A program made the translations under genes and the position numbers. DNA of 58,467 nt from Helicobacter burdigaliensis (GTDB lineage: Bacteria; Campylobacterota; Campylobacteria; Campylobacterales; Helicobacteraceae). The DNA is taken from contig NZ_QXJG01000011.1 in NCBI RefSeq assembly GCF_003670295.1, forward strand, positions 1-58,467, in the 5' to 3' direction. Under the pieces are notes generated by a model. That model was not told where the DNA came from. It was given only the letters and a program-made list of their open reading frames with translations, and did no database searches. This document shows positions 17,874 to 27,921 of this stretch, in pieces. Numbering within the stretch: position 1 is the stretch's first letter; the number at the start of each line of letters is the position of its first letter.

Positions 17874-18425
17874 TTAGCTTTGCCATCTTTTGTAGTTAGA
17901 GGGAATGCCTAAAGAATCGCACCATTTTCCGATTAAAAGTTCTTCTATTTCTTCTAAGTTTTTGCCTGCATAATAGCCTAAAATCGGAGGAGCAATAATC
18001 ACATTTAAGCGAGCAAGTTTTAGCATATTTTCTAGCACAATCGCACTTAGGGGCATTTCACGCACAGCTAGAAGTAATTTTCTTTGCTCTTTTAGCATAA
18101 CGCTTGCAGCACGACTTAGGAGGCTATCACAAATCCCACAAGAAATTTTAGCCAAAGTATTTTGCGAACATGGAATAATCGCCATAGCCTCACACACAAA
18201 AGAGCCACTTGAGATACAAGCGCCCAAATCCTCATTATCTAAAATTTCTAAATTTTCTATTTGTTTTAAGAGATGAAAACCCTCTCTTTCTTCGTTTTGT
18301 AAAACTTTTTTAGCCCCTTTTGTAATTACGCAATATTTTTCTAGCTCTTTTGGGAGGGCTTGTATAAATTTATAGCCCAAACTTGCTCCACTTGCTCCGC
18401 TAATCCCAATAATCAAACGCTTCAT
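17874..18425 (-). CDS. ubiX: Flavin prenyltransferase UbiX
   Basis: 183-aa flavoprotein that prenylates FMN to make the cofactor of UbiD-type decarboxylases, in Campylobacterota usually connected with menaquinone (futalosine) or aromatic acid metabolism. The Rossmann start GISGASGASLGYK lies at residues 7-19. The flavin/dimethylallyl-phosphate region includes IIPCSQNTLAKIS and the LAVREMPLS block near 120. It overlaps the flgA stop by 4 nt (ATGA), so it is translationally coupled. The ubiX-flgA order is also known in H. pylori. Confidence 0.9.
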   Translation of the reverse strand: MKRLIIGISGASGASLGYKFIQALPKELEKYCVITKGAKKVLQNEEREGFHLLKQIENLEILDNEDLGACISSGSFVCEAMAIIPCSQNTLAKISCGICDSLLSRAASVMLKEQRKLLLAVREMPLSAIVLENMLKLARLNVIIAPPILGYYAGKNLEEIEELLIGKWCDSLGIPSNYKRWQS

Positions 18426-19318
18426 AAGAGTTTGCCTCTTCCTTTGCCTATGATTTCTACTTCATAAGTTTTTTTGCCTTGCAATGCTTTAGCTTTAATC
18501 ACATCGCCAATGGCGGCATTTTTTTGTGCTTCTAGCACAAACTCTAAAAGAACCCCATTTTCTTTTACACTAATAACGATTTTATCCCCCTTTTTAACCA
18601 CTCTTTTAGCGATTAATCTATCTTTTGTAAGCAATGTATCACTGGGTGTGTAAGAACGCAAAGCTACGCGCCCTAAATCACTTTGCTCCATTAAGGCCAC
18701 CCCTATTTTGTCAAAAGGGATTTTTTCTATTTTGGTATTAGAGTAGTTTAGGGGTTCTCCTCCACTTAGTGGAGTGTTTGTTTTGAGAACATTTAAAGTG
18801 GCATCTATTGTGTAGCGGAAGAAGATTTTTCTATTTCTTCCTTCATTAAAGACAACCACATCAAAACTCCCTTCTTTGCGTTTTAGGAGCTTTTTATTAA
18901 AATCAATTTCTTTAATATCTTCTTCATTAAAGTCAATAGGTGTCATTTGCTCTATTGTAAGATCGTTGATAGCAATTCCATTTTTGGCATATTCTTGCAA
19001 GAAAAGTCCTAAAATATGGTTTTTTATGCCTTCTGTGTTTGCATTAATGGCTTTTTTAAAAGTTACTAAAGCACTTTTGGCGCCTACATGCATTCCTTCT
19101 TGTTCAAATTTATCAATAAGTTGTGTGCTTTTGATTTGATAGCCATTAGAGCTTTTTGGAATCTCTAAAATCAAAAAATCATTTTCTATATCTTTAAAAA
19201 TATCACTTGCATAGATTTTGTTGTTTTGAAAATAATAAGTTTCTTCCAAGATTTTAAAATCTAATGCAAAGATGTGTTGCAAACTAAAAAGCCATAAAAA
19301 TAAAATTATTTTTTTCAT
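18422..19318 (-). CDS. flgA: Flagella basal body P-ring formation protein FlgA
   Basis: 298-aa periplasmic chaperone needed to assemble the flagellar P ring. Residues 1-18 form a signal peptide (KKIILFLWLFSLQHIFA). The C-terminal 130 residues carry the SAF/ChapFlgA fold, with RVALRSYTPSDTLLTKDRL, RVVKKGDKIVISVKENGV and AIGDVIKAKALQGKKTYEVE. The N-terminal half is longer than in enterobacteria (about 219 aa total there), as in other Helicobacter. It starts directly after the copA stop with no gap and overlaps ubiX, so all three genes appear to form one operon. Confidence 0.88.
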   Translation of the reverse strand: MKKIILFLWLFSLQHIFALDFKILEETYYFQNNKIYASDIFKDIENDFLILEIPKSSNGYQIKSTQLIDKFEQEGMHVGAKSALVTFKKAINANTEGIKNHILGLFLQEYAKNGIAINDLTIEQMTPIDFNEEDIKEIDFNKKLLKRKEGSFDVVVFNEGRNRKIFFRYTIDATLNVLKTNTPLSGGEPLNYSNTKIEKIPFDKIGVALMEQSDLGRVALRSYTPSDTLLTKDRLIAKRVVKKGDKIVISVKENGVLLEFVLEAQKNAAIGDVIKAKALQGKKTYEVEIIGKGRGKLL

Positions 19319-21445
19319 CTATTTATCCAAATTTATTTTAGAGATTCTAAGTGCATTTAGAACCACACTAACCGAGCTAAACGCCATAGCCGCTCCTGCA
19401 AATGCAGGTTGTAAAACTATCCCAAAAAAAGGATATAAAATCCCAGCAGCTATTGGAATAAGCACTAGATTATATACATAAGCAAAGAATAAATTTTGCT
19501 TAATATTTTTTAAAGTAGCAAAAGAAAGTTTAAAAACTTCTACAATGCCCTTTAAATCATCTTTTAACAAAAGCACATCGCCCACTTCTTTTGCAAGTTC
19601 AGTAGCATTGACAAAAGAGATTCCAAAGCTAGCTTCTTTAAGTGCGAGTGCATCATTAATCCCATCTCCTACAAAGCAAACCTTTCCTTTTTGGTTAAGC
19701 TTGGCTATTTTATCCGCTTTTTGTGTAGGATTAATTTGTGCGTAAAATTCTTCTATTCCTAAAGTTTTGGCAATTTTTTCTACACTTTGTGTGTTATCCC
19801 CGCTTAAAATCACAGGAGTAATGCCTAAGGCTTTTAAAGAAATAATCATCTCTTTTGCTCCCTCTTTAATGCTATCTTGCAGATAAAAAAGTGCTAGAAG
19901 TTCTTTTTTGTTGCTTAGGGCGATTAGATTTTCTCTTTTTACTTGAAGATTTTTACCCAAAATCTCTTCAATCCACTCTAATGCTCCTAAAAAATATTCT
20001 TCATCTTTGTATTTTGCTCTAATTCCTTTGGCGATTAAATATTCTTTTTCTTCTAATTTTAGGGGTTGCAAATCTTGTGTGTAGTTAATGATGGCCTTAG
20101 CTATGGGGTGAGGATTATGCTCTTGCATCGCTTTAGCTAGGCTTAAGATTTCTTCTGTATTTGAGGTAAAAAACTCTACATTTTTTAGGCTAATTTCTCC
20201 TTTGGTTAGAGTGCCTGTTTTATCTAAAGCGATAAATTTAATCTCTTTTGCTTTTTCATAGACATCAGGATTCTTGATTAAAATTTCACTTTTTTTAGCA
20301 CGCATAGAAGCACAAACAATCGCTAAAGGCACAGCAAGTCCTAATGCACAAGGGCAGGATACAACTAAAATTGCTGCTACTATACTAAGCACAAAAGAGA
20401 TTTCATAACCCAAAAAAAGCCAAATGAGTGCAGAAATGATGCTTAAAAGCACAACGCTTGGCACAAAAATAGAAGCAATTTTATCTGCTAATGCACCAAT
20501 AGGGGGTTTTTGTGTTTGGGAGAGTTCTAAAAGATCTAGCATTTCATAGACAAAAAATTCACTAGAATCTTTTGTGGCTTTTATATATAACTCCCCATTT
20601 AAAAGCACGCTTCCACCCACTACTTCATCGCCTGTTTTTAAGACTTTAGGCATCTCTTCTCCATTAATATGAGCGCTACTTACTTCTGCTTCTCCTTTTA
20701 AGATTATTCCATCAAGTGGGATTTTTTCTCCACTGACTACTAGACAAATATCTTCTTTTTTAATCTCTTTTATCTCACACCATAAAGCCTTATCTTCTAC
20801 TATTTTGCGTGCTTTTTGGGGTAAGATTTTAGCAAGGAGTTCTAGTTCATCGCTTGCTTGTTTTTTAGCACGGGATTTTAAAAATTCTCCTAAAAGCACA
20901 AAGCAAATTACCGCACTGGATCCTTCAAAATAATACCCCCCTTCATCTCCTAAATACATTAAATAGAGTGAATATAAATAGGCCACACTTGTGCCAAGTG
21001 CGATTAGGACATTCATATCTGCACTTTTTGTTTTAAAAAAGCTTTTTGCTCCTACATAAAAAGGATATGCACAATAAAATTGCACAATACTTGCCAAAAT
21101 AAGCTGCACTAATCCGCTTAAAAAGCCATGAAAACCACCCATGTGTAAAATAAAAATACTTAAAAATAAAGGCACAGCTACAAAAAGACGCTTTTTAAGT
21201 CCTTGTATGTAGGCTATTTCTAGCTCTTTTGCGTTATCTAATGAGGCAGGAAAGCCATAGGAAGTGATAAGATTCATAATTTCTTGTGGAGTAAGCTTTG
21301 TGCTATCATAAGAGATTTTTGCTCTTCCGCTGATGGAATTAATTTTAATTGCACCAATACCACTCACACGCTCTAGGCTATGAGTGATGGTGGCCGAACA
21401 TGCAGAGCAGTGCATTCCGCTAATATTTAATTTCACAACTTCCAT
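19319..21445 (-). CDS. copA: Copper-translocating P1B-type ATPase
   Basis: 708-aa inner-membrane ATPase exporting Cu(I) from the cytoplasm. There is one N-terminal heavy-metal domain with the GMHCSACSAT motif at residues 9-18. Membrane helices follow, then the SCPCALGLAVP metal-path motif near residue 362, phosphorylation site DKTGTLTKG near 406, the HP signature in HNPHPIAKAI, and the hinge GDGINDALAL near 585. The CPC motif indicates a Cu+/Ag+ pump. No CopZ or CueR-like regulator is adjacent. It is divergent from nrdB across a 170-nt AT-rich spacer. Confidence 0.92.
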   Translation of the reverse strand: MEVVKLNISGMHCSACSATITHSLERVSGIGAIKINSISGRAKISYDSTKLTPQEIMNLITSYGFPASLDNAKELEIAYIQGLKKRLFVAVPLFLSIFILHMGGFHGFLSGLVQLILASIVQFYCAYPFYVGAKSFFKTKSADMNVLIALGTSVAYLYSLYLMYLGDEGGYYFEGSSAVICFVLLGEFLKSRAKKQASDELELLAKILPQKARKIVEDKALWCEIKEIKKEDICLVVSGEKIPLDGIILKGEAEVSSAHINGEEMPKVLKTGDEVVGGSVLLNGELYIKATKDSSEFFVYEMLDLLELSQTQKPPIGALADKIASIFVPSVVLLSIISALIWLFLGYEISFVLSIVAAILVVSCPCALGLAVPLAIVCASMRAKKSEILIKNPDVYEKAKEIKFIALDKTGTLTKGEISLKNVEFFTSNTEEILSLAKAMQEHNPHPIAKAIINYTQDLQPLKLEEKEYLIAKGIRAKYKDEEYFLGALEWIEEILGKNLQVKRENLIALSNKKELLALFYLQDSIKEGAKEMIISLKALGITPVILSGDNTQSVEKIAKTLGIEEFYAQINPTQKADKIAKLNQKGKVCFVGDGINDALALKEASFGISFVNATELAKEVGDVLLLKDDLKGIVEVFKLSFATLKNIKQNLFFAYVYNLVLIPIAAGILYPFFGIVLQPAFAGAAMAFSSVSVVLNALRISKINLDK

Positions 21446-21548
21446 TTAGATTCCTTAAGTTTAAATAAAATATTATCTTAGCTTTGGTAAATACTAAAAT
21501 AATAATTGTATTCATAGTAATATAATATTATACTTAGAATATTCAAGC

Positions 21549-21554
21549 TATAAT
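21549..21554 (+). promoter_or_regulatory. Possible -10 box for nrdB
   Basis: TATAAT in AAGCTATAATCTCAC lies 62 nt upstream of the nrdB start codon, in the AT-rich spacer shared with the divergent copA gene. Confidence 0.4.
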
Positions 21555-21615
21555 CTCACAATTTTTTAAAAAACTAAATTTTAGTTTTAGTTATTTATAT
21601 GGAAGTAGGAATAAT

Positions 21616-22641
21616 ATGATAGGTAGAAAAAAGATTTATAACCCAAACTCTACAGAGGGGGTAAATGAACGCAAGATATTTGGTGGGAATCCCACAAGTA
21701 TTTTTGAGCTTAATAAAATCAAATACCAATGGGCTTACAATCTTTGGAAAGTAATGCTTGCAAATTCATGGTTTCCAGAAGAAGTGAATATGACACAAGA
21801 TAAAAGGGACTATGCAGATGGGCTAACACCTGAAGAAAAAGTAGGCTATGATAGGGCTTTAGCACAGCTTATTTTTATGGATTCTTTACAAACTAATAAT
21901 TTAATTGATAATGTGAATCCTTATATCACAAGCCCTGAAATCAATCTAATCTTAGTGCGTCAAGCGTTTGAAGAAGCACTGCATTCACAAAGTTATGCGG
22001 TAATGGTGGAATCTATTTCGGCAAATACCGATGAGATTTATGAGATGTGGCGGACAGATATGCACCTAAGAAGCAAGAATGATTATATTGCAAATGTGTA
22101 TGAAGAGCTTGCTAAAAACCCAACAGAAGAGGCATTGCTAAAGGCTATGTTTGCAAATCAGATACTAGAAGGGATTTATTTTTATTCAGGTTTTGCATTT
22201 TTTTACACACTTGCAAGAAGTGGTAAAATGCTAGGAAGCGCACAAATGATAAGATTTATCCAAAGAGATGAGGTTACGCATTTGTTATTGTTCCAAAATA
22301 TGATTAACTCTTTAAAAAAAGAAATGCCACATCTTTTCACAAAATCCTTAGAAGAAGAGGTAATAGAGATGTTTAGGGAGGCAGTGCGAGTGGAGACTGC
22401 ATGGGGGGAATACATCACTCAAGGGCAGATTTTAGGGCTAACTGGAGAGATTATTCAAGAGTATATCCGCTATTTAGCAGACGATAGATTAAGACGCGTG
22501 GGCTTACCTATTTTATATAATGCAAGCCATCCTATTAAATGGGTGGAATCTTTTAGTTCATTTAACGATCAAAAGACTAATTTCTTTGAAGGAAATGTTA
22601 CAAATTACGCAAAAGGGAGTATAAATTTTGATGATTTCTAA
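21616..22641 (+). CDS. nrdB: Ribonucleotide reductase class Ia beta subunit
   Basis: 341-aa subunit carrying the di-iron centre and tyrosyl radical for aerobic deoxyribonucleotide synthesis with NrdA. Iron ligands can be followed: [11 protein letters not shown] supplies Glu, His and, four residues later, the candidate radical Tyr. [16 protein letters not shown] supplies the second Glu/His pair. The C-terminal [19 protein letters not shown] tail is the segment that binds the alpha subunit. nrdA is not next to it. The next gene starts 11 nt before its stop, indicating coupling. Confidence 0.95.
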   Translation: MIGRKKIYNPNSTEGVNERKIFGGNPTSIFELNKIKYQWAYNLWKVMLANSWFPEEVNMTQDKRDYADGLTPEEKVGYDRALAQLIFMDSLQTNNLIDNVNPYITSPEINLILVRQAFEEALHSQSYAVMVESISANTDEIYEMWRTDMHLRSKNDYIANVYEELAKNPTEEALLKAMFANQILEGIYFYSGFAFFYTLARSGKMLGSAQMIRFIQRDEVTHLLLFQNMINSLKKEMPHLFTKSLEEEVIEMFREAVRVETAWGEYITQGQILGLTGEIIQEYIRYLADDRLRRVGLPILYNASHPIKWVESFSSFNDQKTNFFEGNVTNYAKGSINFDDF

Positions 22642-23353
22642 GCAACTTTACACACTACAAGTAAAAACTAAGCAAAATTTTGAGGAGAATTTAAACCATT
22701 TAAGAGAGCTGATTATAAATTGCGAGGAGGATTCTATTATCCTAGCACCTGAAGTTTGTTTGACAAATTTTTGCTATCAAAGAATGGAAGAGGCTAGTGA
22801 GTTTGCTAAGAGTGCAACAGAGATTTTATTGCATTTATCAAGCTCTAAGACAATCATTTTAACGATGATTGAAAAATATAAAGGGGGTTATTATAATAAT
22901 CTTAAGGTTTTTCATAAGGGCGAGTTGCTTCATAAGCAAAGCAAAAATAAGCTTTTTCCTTTAGGAAATGAGCATTTGCATTTTGAAGCAGGGGGATTTG
23001 ATGAGATTTCTCCTTTTAGCATTGATGGGTTAAGATGTGGGGCTATTAATTGTTTTGAGCTTCGTTTTATTGAAATATGGCAGAGATTAAAGGGATGTGA
23101 TTTACTCTTTGTTCCTGCGCAATGGGGAAAAGAAAGAAAGGATCATTTTGAAGCATTGATTAAAGCACTTGCAATTACTACTCAAAGCTTTGTAGTTGCA
23201 AGTGATGGAGCTAATGATGCTATTGCTAAAGGAAGTGCGATTGTTACGCCTTTTGGTTATGTGAATTTAGATGATAGCAAAGAAATCATTACGCTAAAAG
23301 CAAATTTTGGAGATGTTGCAAAGGTTAGAAAATTCATAGATATAGGGCTTTAA
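22631..23353 (+). CDS. Carbon-nitrogen hydrolase (nitrilase superfamily)
   Basis: 240-aa cytoplasmic amidase-like enzyme. The nitrilase-fold catalytic triad is visible: Glu in [11 protein letters not shown], Lys in [12 protein letters not shown] and Cys in [13 protein letters not shown]. The start is taken at ATG 22631 rather than the preceding TTG; it overlaps the end of nrdB by 11 nt. The gene ends at the base before the pcm start. The substrate cannot be told from the sequence; omega-amidase-like or N-carbamoyl hydrolysis are options. Pairing with pcm hints at protein or metabolite repair, which is only a guess. Confidence 0.8.
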   Translation: MISKQLYTLQVKTKQNFEENLNHLRELIINCEEDSIILAPEVCLTNFCYQRMEEASEFAKSATEILLHLSSSKTIILTMIEKYKGGYYNNLKVFHKGELLHKQSKNKLFPLGNEHLHFEAGGFDEISPFSIDGLRCGAINCFELRFIEIWQRLKGCDLLFVPAQWGKERKDHFEALIKALAITTQSFVVASDGANDAIAKGSAIVTPFGYVNLDDSKEIITLKANFGDVAKVRKFIDIGL

Positions 23354-23983
23354 ATGCAAGGGTTAAAAGCTGCTAATATGGTAAGGGAAATTATTGCTAA
23401 ATTTCCTTTGGATTCTAAAGTGCAAAATGCTTTGCTTGGAGTTAATCGTGAGCTTTTTATGCCAAAGGGTTTTGTTCCCCATGCTTATAGTTTAGATGCC
23501 TTGCCTATGGGTGCAAATCAATGGATTAGCTCTCCGCTTACTGTGGCAAAGATGACTCAATATCTTCAGTTAGAAGGTGCAGATAGTGTTTTAGAGATTG
23601 GTTGTGGGAGCGGTTATCAAGCGGCTATTTTATCTTTGATGGTACGACGCGTATTTAGTATAGAAAGGATTGAGCGACTTTTAAATGAAGCTAGAATGCG
23701 TTTTAAGCAATGTGGATTAAACAATATTCACACAAAGCTTGATGATGGCACTTTGGGTTGGAGTGCTTATGCGCCTTATGATAGGATACTTTTTTCAGCC
23801 TTTATTGCCGAGATTCCACAAGAAATTATTAAGCAACTTAGTGAAGGGGGTATTCTTGTAGCTCCTATTCAAAAAGAAAATTGTCAAGTTATTACGCGTT
23901 TTGTTAAGAGAAACAATGTTTTAAGAGTGCAAGATGAGTTAGAGGTTTGTTCTTTTGTGCCTATTTTAAAGGGTATAGAATAG
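23354..23983 (+). CDS. pcm: Protein-L-isoaspartate O-methyltransferase
   Basis: 209-aa SAM-dependent methyltransferase that repairs isoaspartyl residues in ageing proteins. Diagnostic blocks are [18 protein letters not shown] (residues 50-67), SAM motif [14 protein letters not shown] near 78, and GGILVAPIQ near 168. Length matches the bacterial enzyme. It abuts the preceding hydrolase gene with no spacer, so nrdB, the hydrolase and pcm appear to be one transcript. Confidence 0.9.
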   Translation: MQGLKAANMVREIIAKFPLDSKVQNALLGVNRELFMPKGFVPHAYSLDALPMGANQWISSPLTVAKMTQYLQLEGADSVLEIGCGSGYQAAILSLMVRRVFSIERIERLLNEARMRFKQCGLNNIHTKLDDGTLGWSAYAPYDRILFSAFIAEIPQEIIKQLSEGGILVAPIQKENCQVITRFVKRNNVLRVQDELEVCSFVPILKGIE

Positions 23984-24047
23984 CTAAAAACTTTCTTTTT
24001 GATTTAATTCCCATTTTAAGCATTTTTTAGTAAAATTGCAAAATTTT

Positions 24048-24147
24048 GGAGGGTAAATGTCACTGGTGGGCATCGTGGGCTTCAAACCCATTTTGAGTGG
24101 GCAGGTGTCTGTCTGCTGGGGAGTTCGATTCTCTCACCCTCTCGCCA
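24048..24147 (+). tRNA. selC: tRNA-Sec (anticodon UCA)
   Basis: 100-nt gene from GGAGGGT to the encoded GCCA end. The anticodon loop CTTCAAA with TCA at 24082-24084 sits on stem GTGGG/CCCAT. A long variable arm (GCAG...CTGC) follows, then the T arm GAG-TTCGATT-CTC. The first seven bases pair with ACCCTCT at the 3' side, with G-U at position 1. The UCA anticodon, long variable arm and total length identify selenocysteine tRNA, so the organism should make selenoproteins; selA and selB are outside the window. Confidence 0.9.
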
Positions 24148-24215
24148 AATAAAATTTATAGGATTTAACCATTAAAAAAATAAATAAAGAATTATTAAAT
24201 TATAAAAATATTGGA

Positions 24216-27200
24216 ATGATTGTTTTAATAATTGCAGGACTTCTATCTATTATAGGGGCTTTTAATTTTTTAGGAAGCACATTAAAAGCTTATAGTGATT
24301 TGCATTTTAAAGTTTTTGGATATTTGGGGTATCTATGGCTTTTTGGTTTAGCATATCTTTTTACTTTACCTAAACCCAAAACACAACAAATCTTTTTTGA
24401 AAAACTCTTAGGGGTTGTAATTGTTTTTATTGCAATCCTGATTTTACAAGGGCTTTTTATAAAAGATTCAGGGATTTTTAGTAAAGCCTTTAATAGTGTT
24501 TTAACGCCTATTATTACTCCTATTGGGGTATTTTTACTCACTCTTTTTCTTTTGCTTTTTGGGATAAGCTTTTTAAAGCAACAAAGTTTAAAGGATATAA
24601 TTAGTTCTTTTGCCTTAGATTTACAAAAAGAGCTTAAAGAAATGTTTGGTGCTAAAGCTTCTTTGAAAACAGAGAAAAAACCTTTAAAATATAAAGCTTT
24701 TTTGCAAAGTGTGAAAGACTTTTTTACTCTGCCTACTAAAGATTCAAACAAGCAAGAGCCACGCCCATTGACTTTAGAAGAGTTGATTGCAGAAAGTGCT
24801 AAAGAGGGCACTCATGAAGAAAGAAAAGAGATAAAAAAAGAAAATGTAGAAGAAATACAAGAAGATTTAAGGCAAGATTCCTTAGAAGAAGGCTTTAATC
24901 CTAGTATTGATGAAGAAAGGCAAGGGGTAGATTTACCAACTTATGAAACTTTCTTAAAAGAAGAACAAGATAAGCAAGAAAAAGAAATAGAAATTAAAGT
25001 TATTTCTGCAAAAGATACAAAAAGTAGTATTTCATCAAATAATGGATTTGTGCAAATTAACCCCCAACAAGTGCTAGAAAAGTTGCAAAAAATTGATAAT
25101 CTTTTGCATAAAACAGAGGAAGAAGAGAGTGATTGTGTTAGGATTGTGCCAAAACCTATCCAAGAAGAAATTGTTAAAAATGATTTTGAAGAAGTAGAAA
25201 TTCAAGAAGAAAGTCCTATAAAAAAAGACTTTAAGCCCATTAAATCCTATCCCAAGAATCTTTATTCTACAAAGCCTTTTAGTGCTCTAAAAAAGGAAGT
25301 AGAAGAAAAGCAACAAGAAGCAAAACTTCCTAATACTATTTTTTACTATGAAAAAACAGAACAAGAATCTTTGGGAGTTTTAGAGCAAACAGAGCAAAAT
25401 TTGCAACAAACTATGGAAAATGACTTACAAGATATTCAAAACGCATTAAGCAATGAATTACAAGAAGCACAAAAAGCACTAGAAAATAGAACACAAGAAA
25501 GTGAACTTTCACAAATTAAAGAAGCCATTAAACCACAAATGCTACAAGCACAACAAGACTTAGAGCAAAGAGAGCAAACCTTTGAAGAAGATGAAAGCAC
25601 ATTTATAGAAGCACAAAACAACCAAGATGACTTACAAGATATTCAAAACGCATTAAGCAATGAATTACAAGAAGCACAAAAAGCACTAGAAAATAGAACA
25701 CAAGAAAGTGAGCTTGCACAAATCAAAGAGGCTATTAAACCACAAATGCTACAAGCACAACAAGACTTAGAGCAAAGAGAGCAAACCTTTGAGGAAGATG
25801 AAAGCACATTTATAGAGGAAAAAGAAAGCCAAGAGTTGTATCAAACACAAGCTACTTTGGGGCATATGGATATTCTTAAGGAAAGAGAAGAAGTTAGAAA
25901 TGCTTTCAATAAGGAATTACAAAGTCCTAAAAACTCCATGCCATTTTTTAATTATGCAAAACAAGATTTCAAAGAAGAAAAAGAAGAAGTTGAAACAAGC
26001 TTTGCTATGCCTAATTTTGCAAGTTTTAATGCAAGTTTGCCAAGTTACAGACAAGATTTTAAAGAAGTTCACAAGAGCGAAGAAGTGGCAGTGCAAAATG
26101 CTCCAAAATTAGAGCAAGAGCAAGTAATTAAAGAGGCTAAGGATATGCAACCTACTCTAAGCGAAGCTTCAAGCATTGATGTGGCCTCGCCAAAATATAC
26201 AAAAGAACAAATCCAAAATCCAAATGCAATTCATCAAATAACACAAGATTTTATGGAGCAAACAGAAAAAGAAGCACCACAGGTTTTAAAAGAACAAACT
26301 CCTATGAATCTTCAAAGTGCACCTATGGATTCACAAAATTTACAAATCCCTCAAGCAGTTTTAAAACCAAAAGCATTAGAGGAAAATCAAGCGCTTTTAA
26401 AAGAGCTTACTTTAAATGATGAAAGCACACAGATAGAAAATAAGGATTTTATTTTGCCTCCGCTTGACTTTTTGCAAACCCCAAGTGAAGAGAGAGCAGA
26501 AGTTGATGAGAGCGATATTGATAGAAAAATCAACGATCTTTTAAGTAAGCTAAGAATGTTTAAGATTGAAGGGGATATTGTCCGCACTTATTCAGGACCT
26601 ATTGTTACAACCTTTGAATTCCGTCCAAGTCCTAATGTAAAGGTTTCTAGAATCTTAACGCTCCAAGATGATTTAGCAATGGCTCTAAGGGCTAAAACTA
26701 TCCGTATTCAAGCACCTGTCCCAGGAAAAGATGTGGTGGGGATTGAGATCCCTAACCAACACATTGAAACCATTTATCTAAGAGAAATTTTAGAAAATGA
26801 TTTGTTTAAAAATTCCACTTCGCCTCTTACTTTAGCACTAGGAAAGGATATAGTAGGAAATCCTTTTGTAACCGATCTTAAAAAGCTTCCACATTTGCTA
26901 ATTGCAGGAACTACGGGTAGCGGTAAGAGTGTTGGGATTAATGCAATGATTCTTTCTTTATTGTATAAAAATTCCCCAGATACATTAAAACTCATTATGA
27001 TTGATCCTAAAATGTTAGAATTTAGTATTTATAATGATATTCCACATCTTCTAACCCCAGTAATTACGCAAGCTAAAAAAGCTATTATTGCATTAGATAG
27101 CACGGTTAAAGAAATGGAGCGAAGATATAGTCTAATGAGTGAAGCACGCACTAAAAATATAGAGGGCTATAATCAAAAAGCACTGAATGAGGGCTTTGAG

Positions 27201-27833
27201 CCTTTCCCTTATATTGTAGTGATTATTGATGAGTTAGCAGATTTAATGATGACAGGAGGTAAGGAAGCAGAAGTTTCTATCTCGCGTCTAGCACAAATGG
27301 CAAGAGCAAGTGGAATCCATTTAATTGTAGCAACCCAACGCCCAAGTGTAGATGTAGTTACAGGACTTATTAAAGCAAATCTCCCCTCACGCATTAGTTA
27401 TAAAGTAGGGCAAAAAATTGATTCCAAGGTAATTTTAGATACTTTTGGGGCTGAATCACTTTTAGGAAGAGGGGATATGCTTTTTACTCCTCCAGGTGGT
27501 GGGATTGTGCGTTTGCATGCTCCTTGGAGTAGTGAGAGTGAGATTGAAGAGATAGTGGAGTTTATAAAATCTCAAAGAGCACCCGAATATGATGAAACTT
27601 TTATGCCAAGCGAAGATGAGGCTTTAGGGCTTAATTATGAGGGTGAAGTAGATGAACTTTATGAAGAGGCAAAACGCATTATGTTAAATGAAGGCAAGAC
27701 TTCTATTAGTTATCTTCAAAGAAGGCTAAATATCGGTTATAACAAAGCAGCAAATATTGTAGAACAAATGCAGGCTAAAGGATTTTTAAGTGCTCCAAAT
27801 TCTAAGGGGGTTAGAGAGATATTAAATTCCTAA
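24216..27833 (+). CDS. ftsK: DNA translocase FtsK
   Basis: 1205-aa division-linked DNA pump. The N-terminal 130 residues hold four membrane segments. A long acidic, glutamine- and glutamate-rich linker (about 180-760) follows. The motor domain has Walker A AGTTGSGKSVGINAM near residue 898 and Walker B IVVIIDELADLM. The C-terminal gamma winged helix (residues 1140-1205, ISYLQRRLNIGYNKAANIVE) recognises KOPS-like sites. The linker contains two near-identical copies of a 69-codon unit. ATG 24216 has no good ribosome site; an in-frame ATT at 24171, 7 nt after TAGGA, would add 15 residues (KKINKELLNYKNIG) and put positive charge before the first membrane helix. The true start is therefore unsure. 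Confidence 0.92.
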   Translation: MIVLIIAGLLSIIGAFNFLGSTLKAYSDLHFKVFGYLGYLWLFGLAYLFTLPKPKTQQIFFEKLLGVVIVFIAILILQGLFIKDSGIFSKAFNSVLTPIITPIGVFLLTLFLLLFGISFLKQQSLKDIISSFALDLQKELKEMFGAKASLKTEKKPLKYKAFLQSVKDFFTLPTKDSNKQEPRPLTLEELIAESAKEGTHEERKEIKKENVEEIQEDLRQDSLEEGFNPSIDEERQGVDLPTYETFLKEEQDKQEKEIEIKVISAKDTKSSISSNNGFVQINPQQVLEKLQKIDNLLHKTEEEESDCVRIVPKPIQEEIVKNDFEEVEIQEESPIKKDFKPIKSYPKNLYSTKPFSALKKEVEEKQQEAKLPNTIFYYEKTEQESLGVLEQTEQNLQQTMENDLQDIQNALSNELQEAQKALENRTQESELSQIKEAIKPQMLQAQQDLEQREQTFEEDESTFIEAQNNQDDLQDIQNALSNELQEAQKALENRTQESELAQIKEAIKPQMLQAQQDLEQREQTFEEDESTFIEEKESQELYQTQATLGHMDILKEREEVRNAFNKELQSPKNSMPFFNYAKQDFKEEKEEVETSFAMPNFASFNASLPSYRQDFKEVHKSEEVAVQNAPKLEQEQVIKEAKDMQPTLSEASSIDVASPKYTKEQIQNPNAIHQITQDFMEQTEKEAPQVLKEQTPMNLQSAPMDSQNLQIPQAVLKPKALEENQALLKELTLNDESTQIENKDFILPPLDFLQTPSEERAEVDESDIDRKINDLLSKLRMFKIEGDIVRTYSGPIVTTFEFRPSPNVKVSRILTLQDDLAMALRAKTIRIQAPVPGKDVVGIEIPNQHIETIYLREILENDLFKNSTSPLTLALGKDIVGNPFVTDLKKLPHLLIAGTTGSGKSVGINAMILSLLYKNSPDTLKLIMIDPKMLEFSIYNDIPHLLTPVITQAKKAIIALDSTVKEMERRYSLMSEARTKNIEGYNQKALNEGFEPFPYIVVIIDELADLMMTGGKEAEVSISRLAQMARASGIHLIVATQRPSVDVVTGLIKANLPSRISYKVGQKIDSKVILDTFGAESLLGRGDMLFTPPGGGIVRLHAPWSSESEIEEIVEFIKSQRAPEYDETFMPSEDEALGLNYEGEVDELYEEAKRIMLNEGKTSISYLQRRLNIGYNKAANIVEQMQAKGFLSAPNSKGVREILNS
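25422..25819 (+). repeat. Tandem 207-bp duplication inside ftsK
   Basis: About 191 nt starting at 25422 (GACTTACAAGATATTCAAAA) recur at 25629 with only a few silent or conservative changes; the offset of 207 nt is exactly 69 codons. The unit encodes a helical Gln/Glu-rich segment (QDIQNALSNELQEAQKALEN). The near identity points to a recent duplication, and copy-number change would keep the frame. Confidence 0.88.
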
Positions 27834-27853
27834 TCTATGCTGGATATAGATTA
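27831..27853 (+). terminator. Possible hairpin at the ftsK end
   Basis: TAATCTAT and ATAGATTA pair perfectly around a 7-nt loop, overlapping the ftsK stop codon. No T run follows, so termination activity is uncertain. Confidence 0.35.
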
Positions 27854-27921
27854 ATTAAAAGCTCTAAGATGTAAGCTTTGGCAAATATGTGTTTTGTGGC
27901 TTTTAATCTTCTTTATATAAG

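Noticed and set aside
25422-25819. CRISPR or coiled tandem array
   Set aside because: Only two long units inside an open frame, with no short repeats or spacers; it is a coding duplication.
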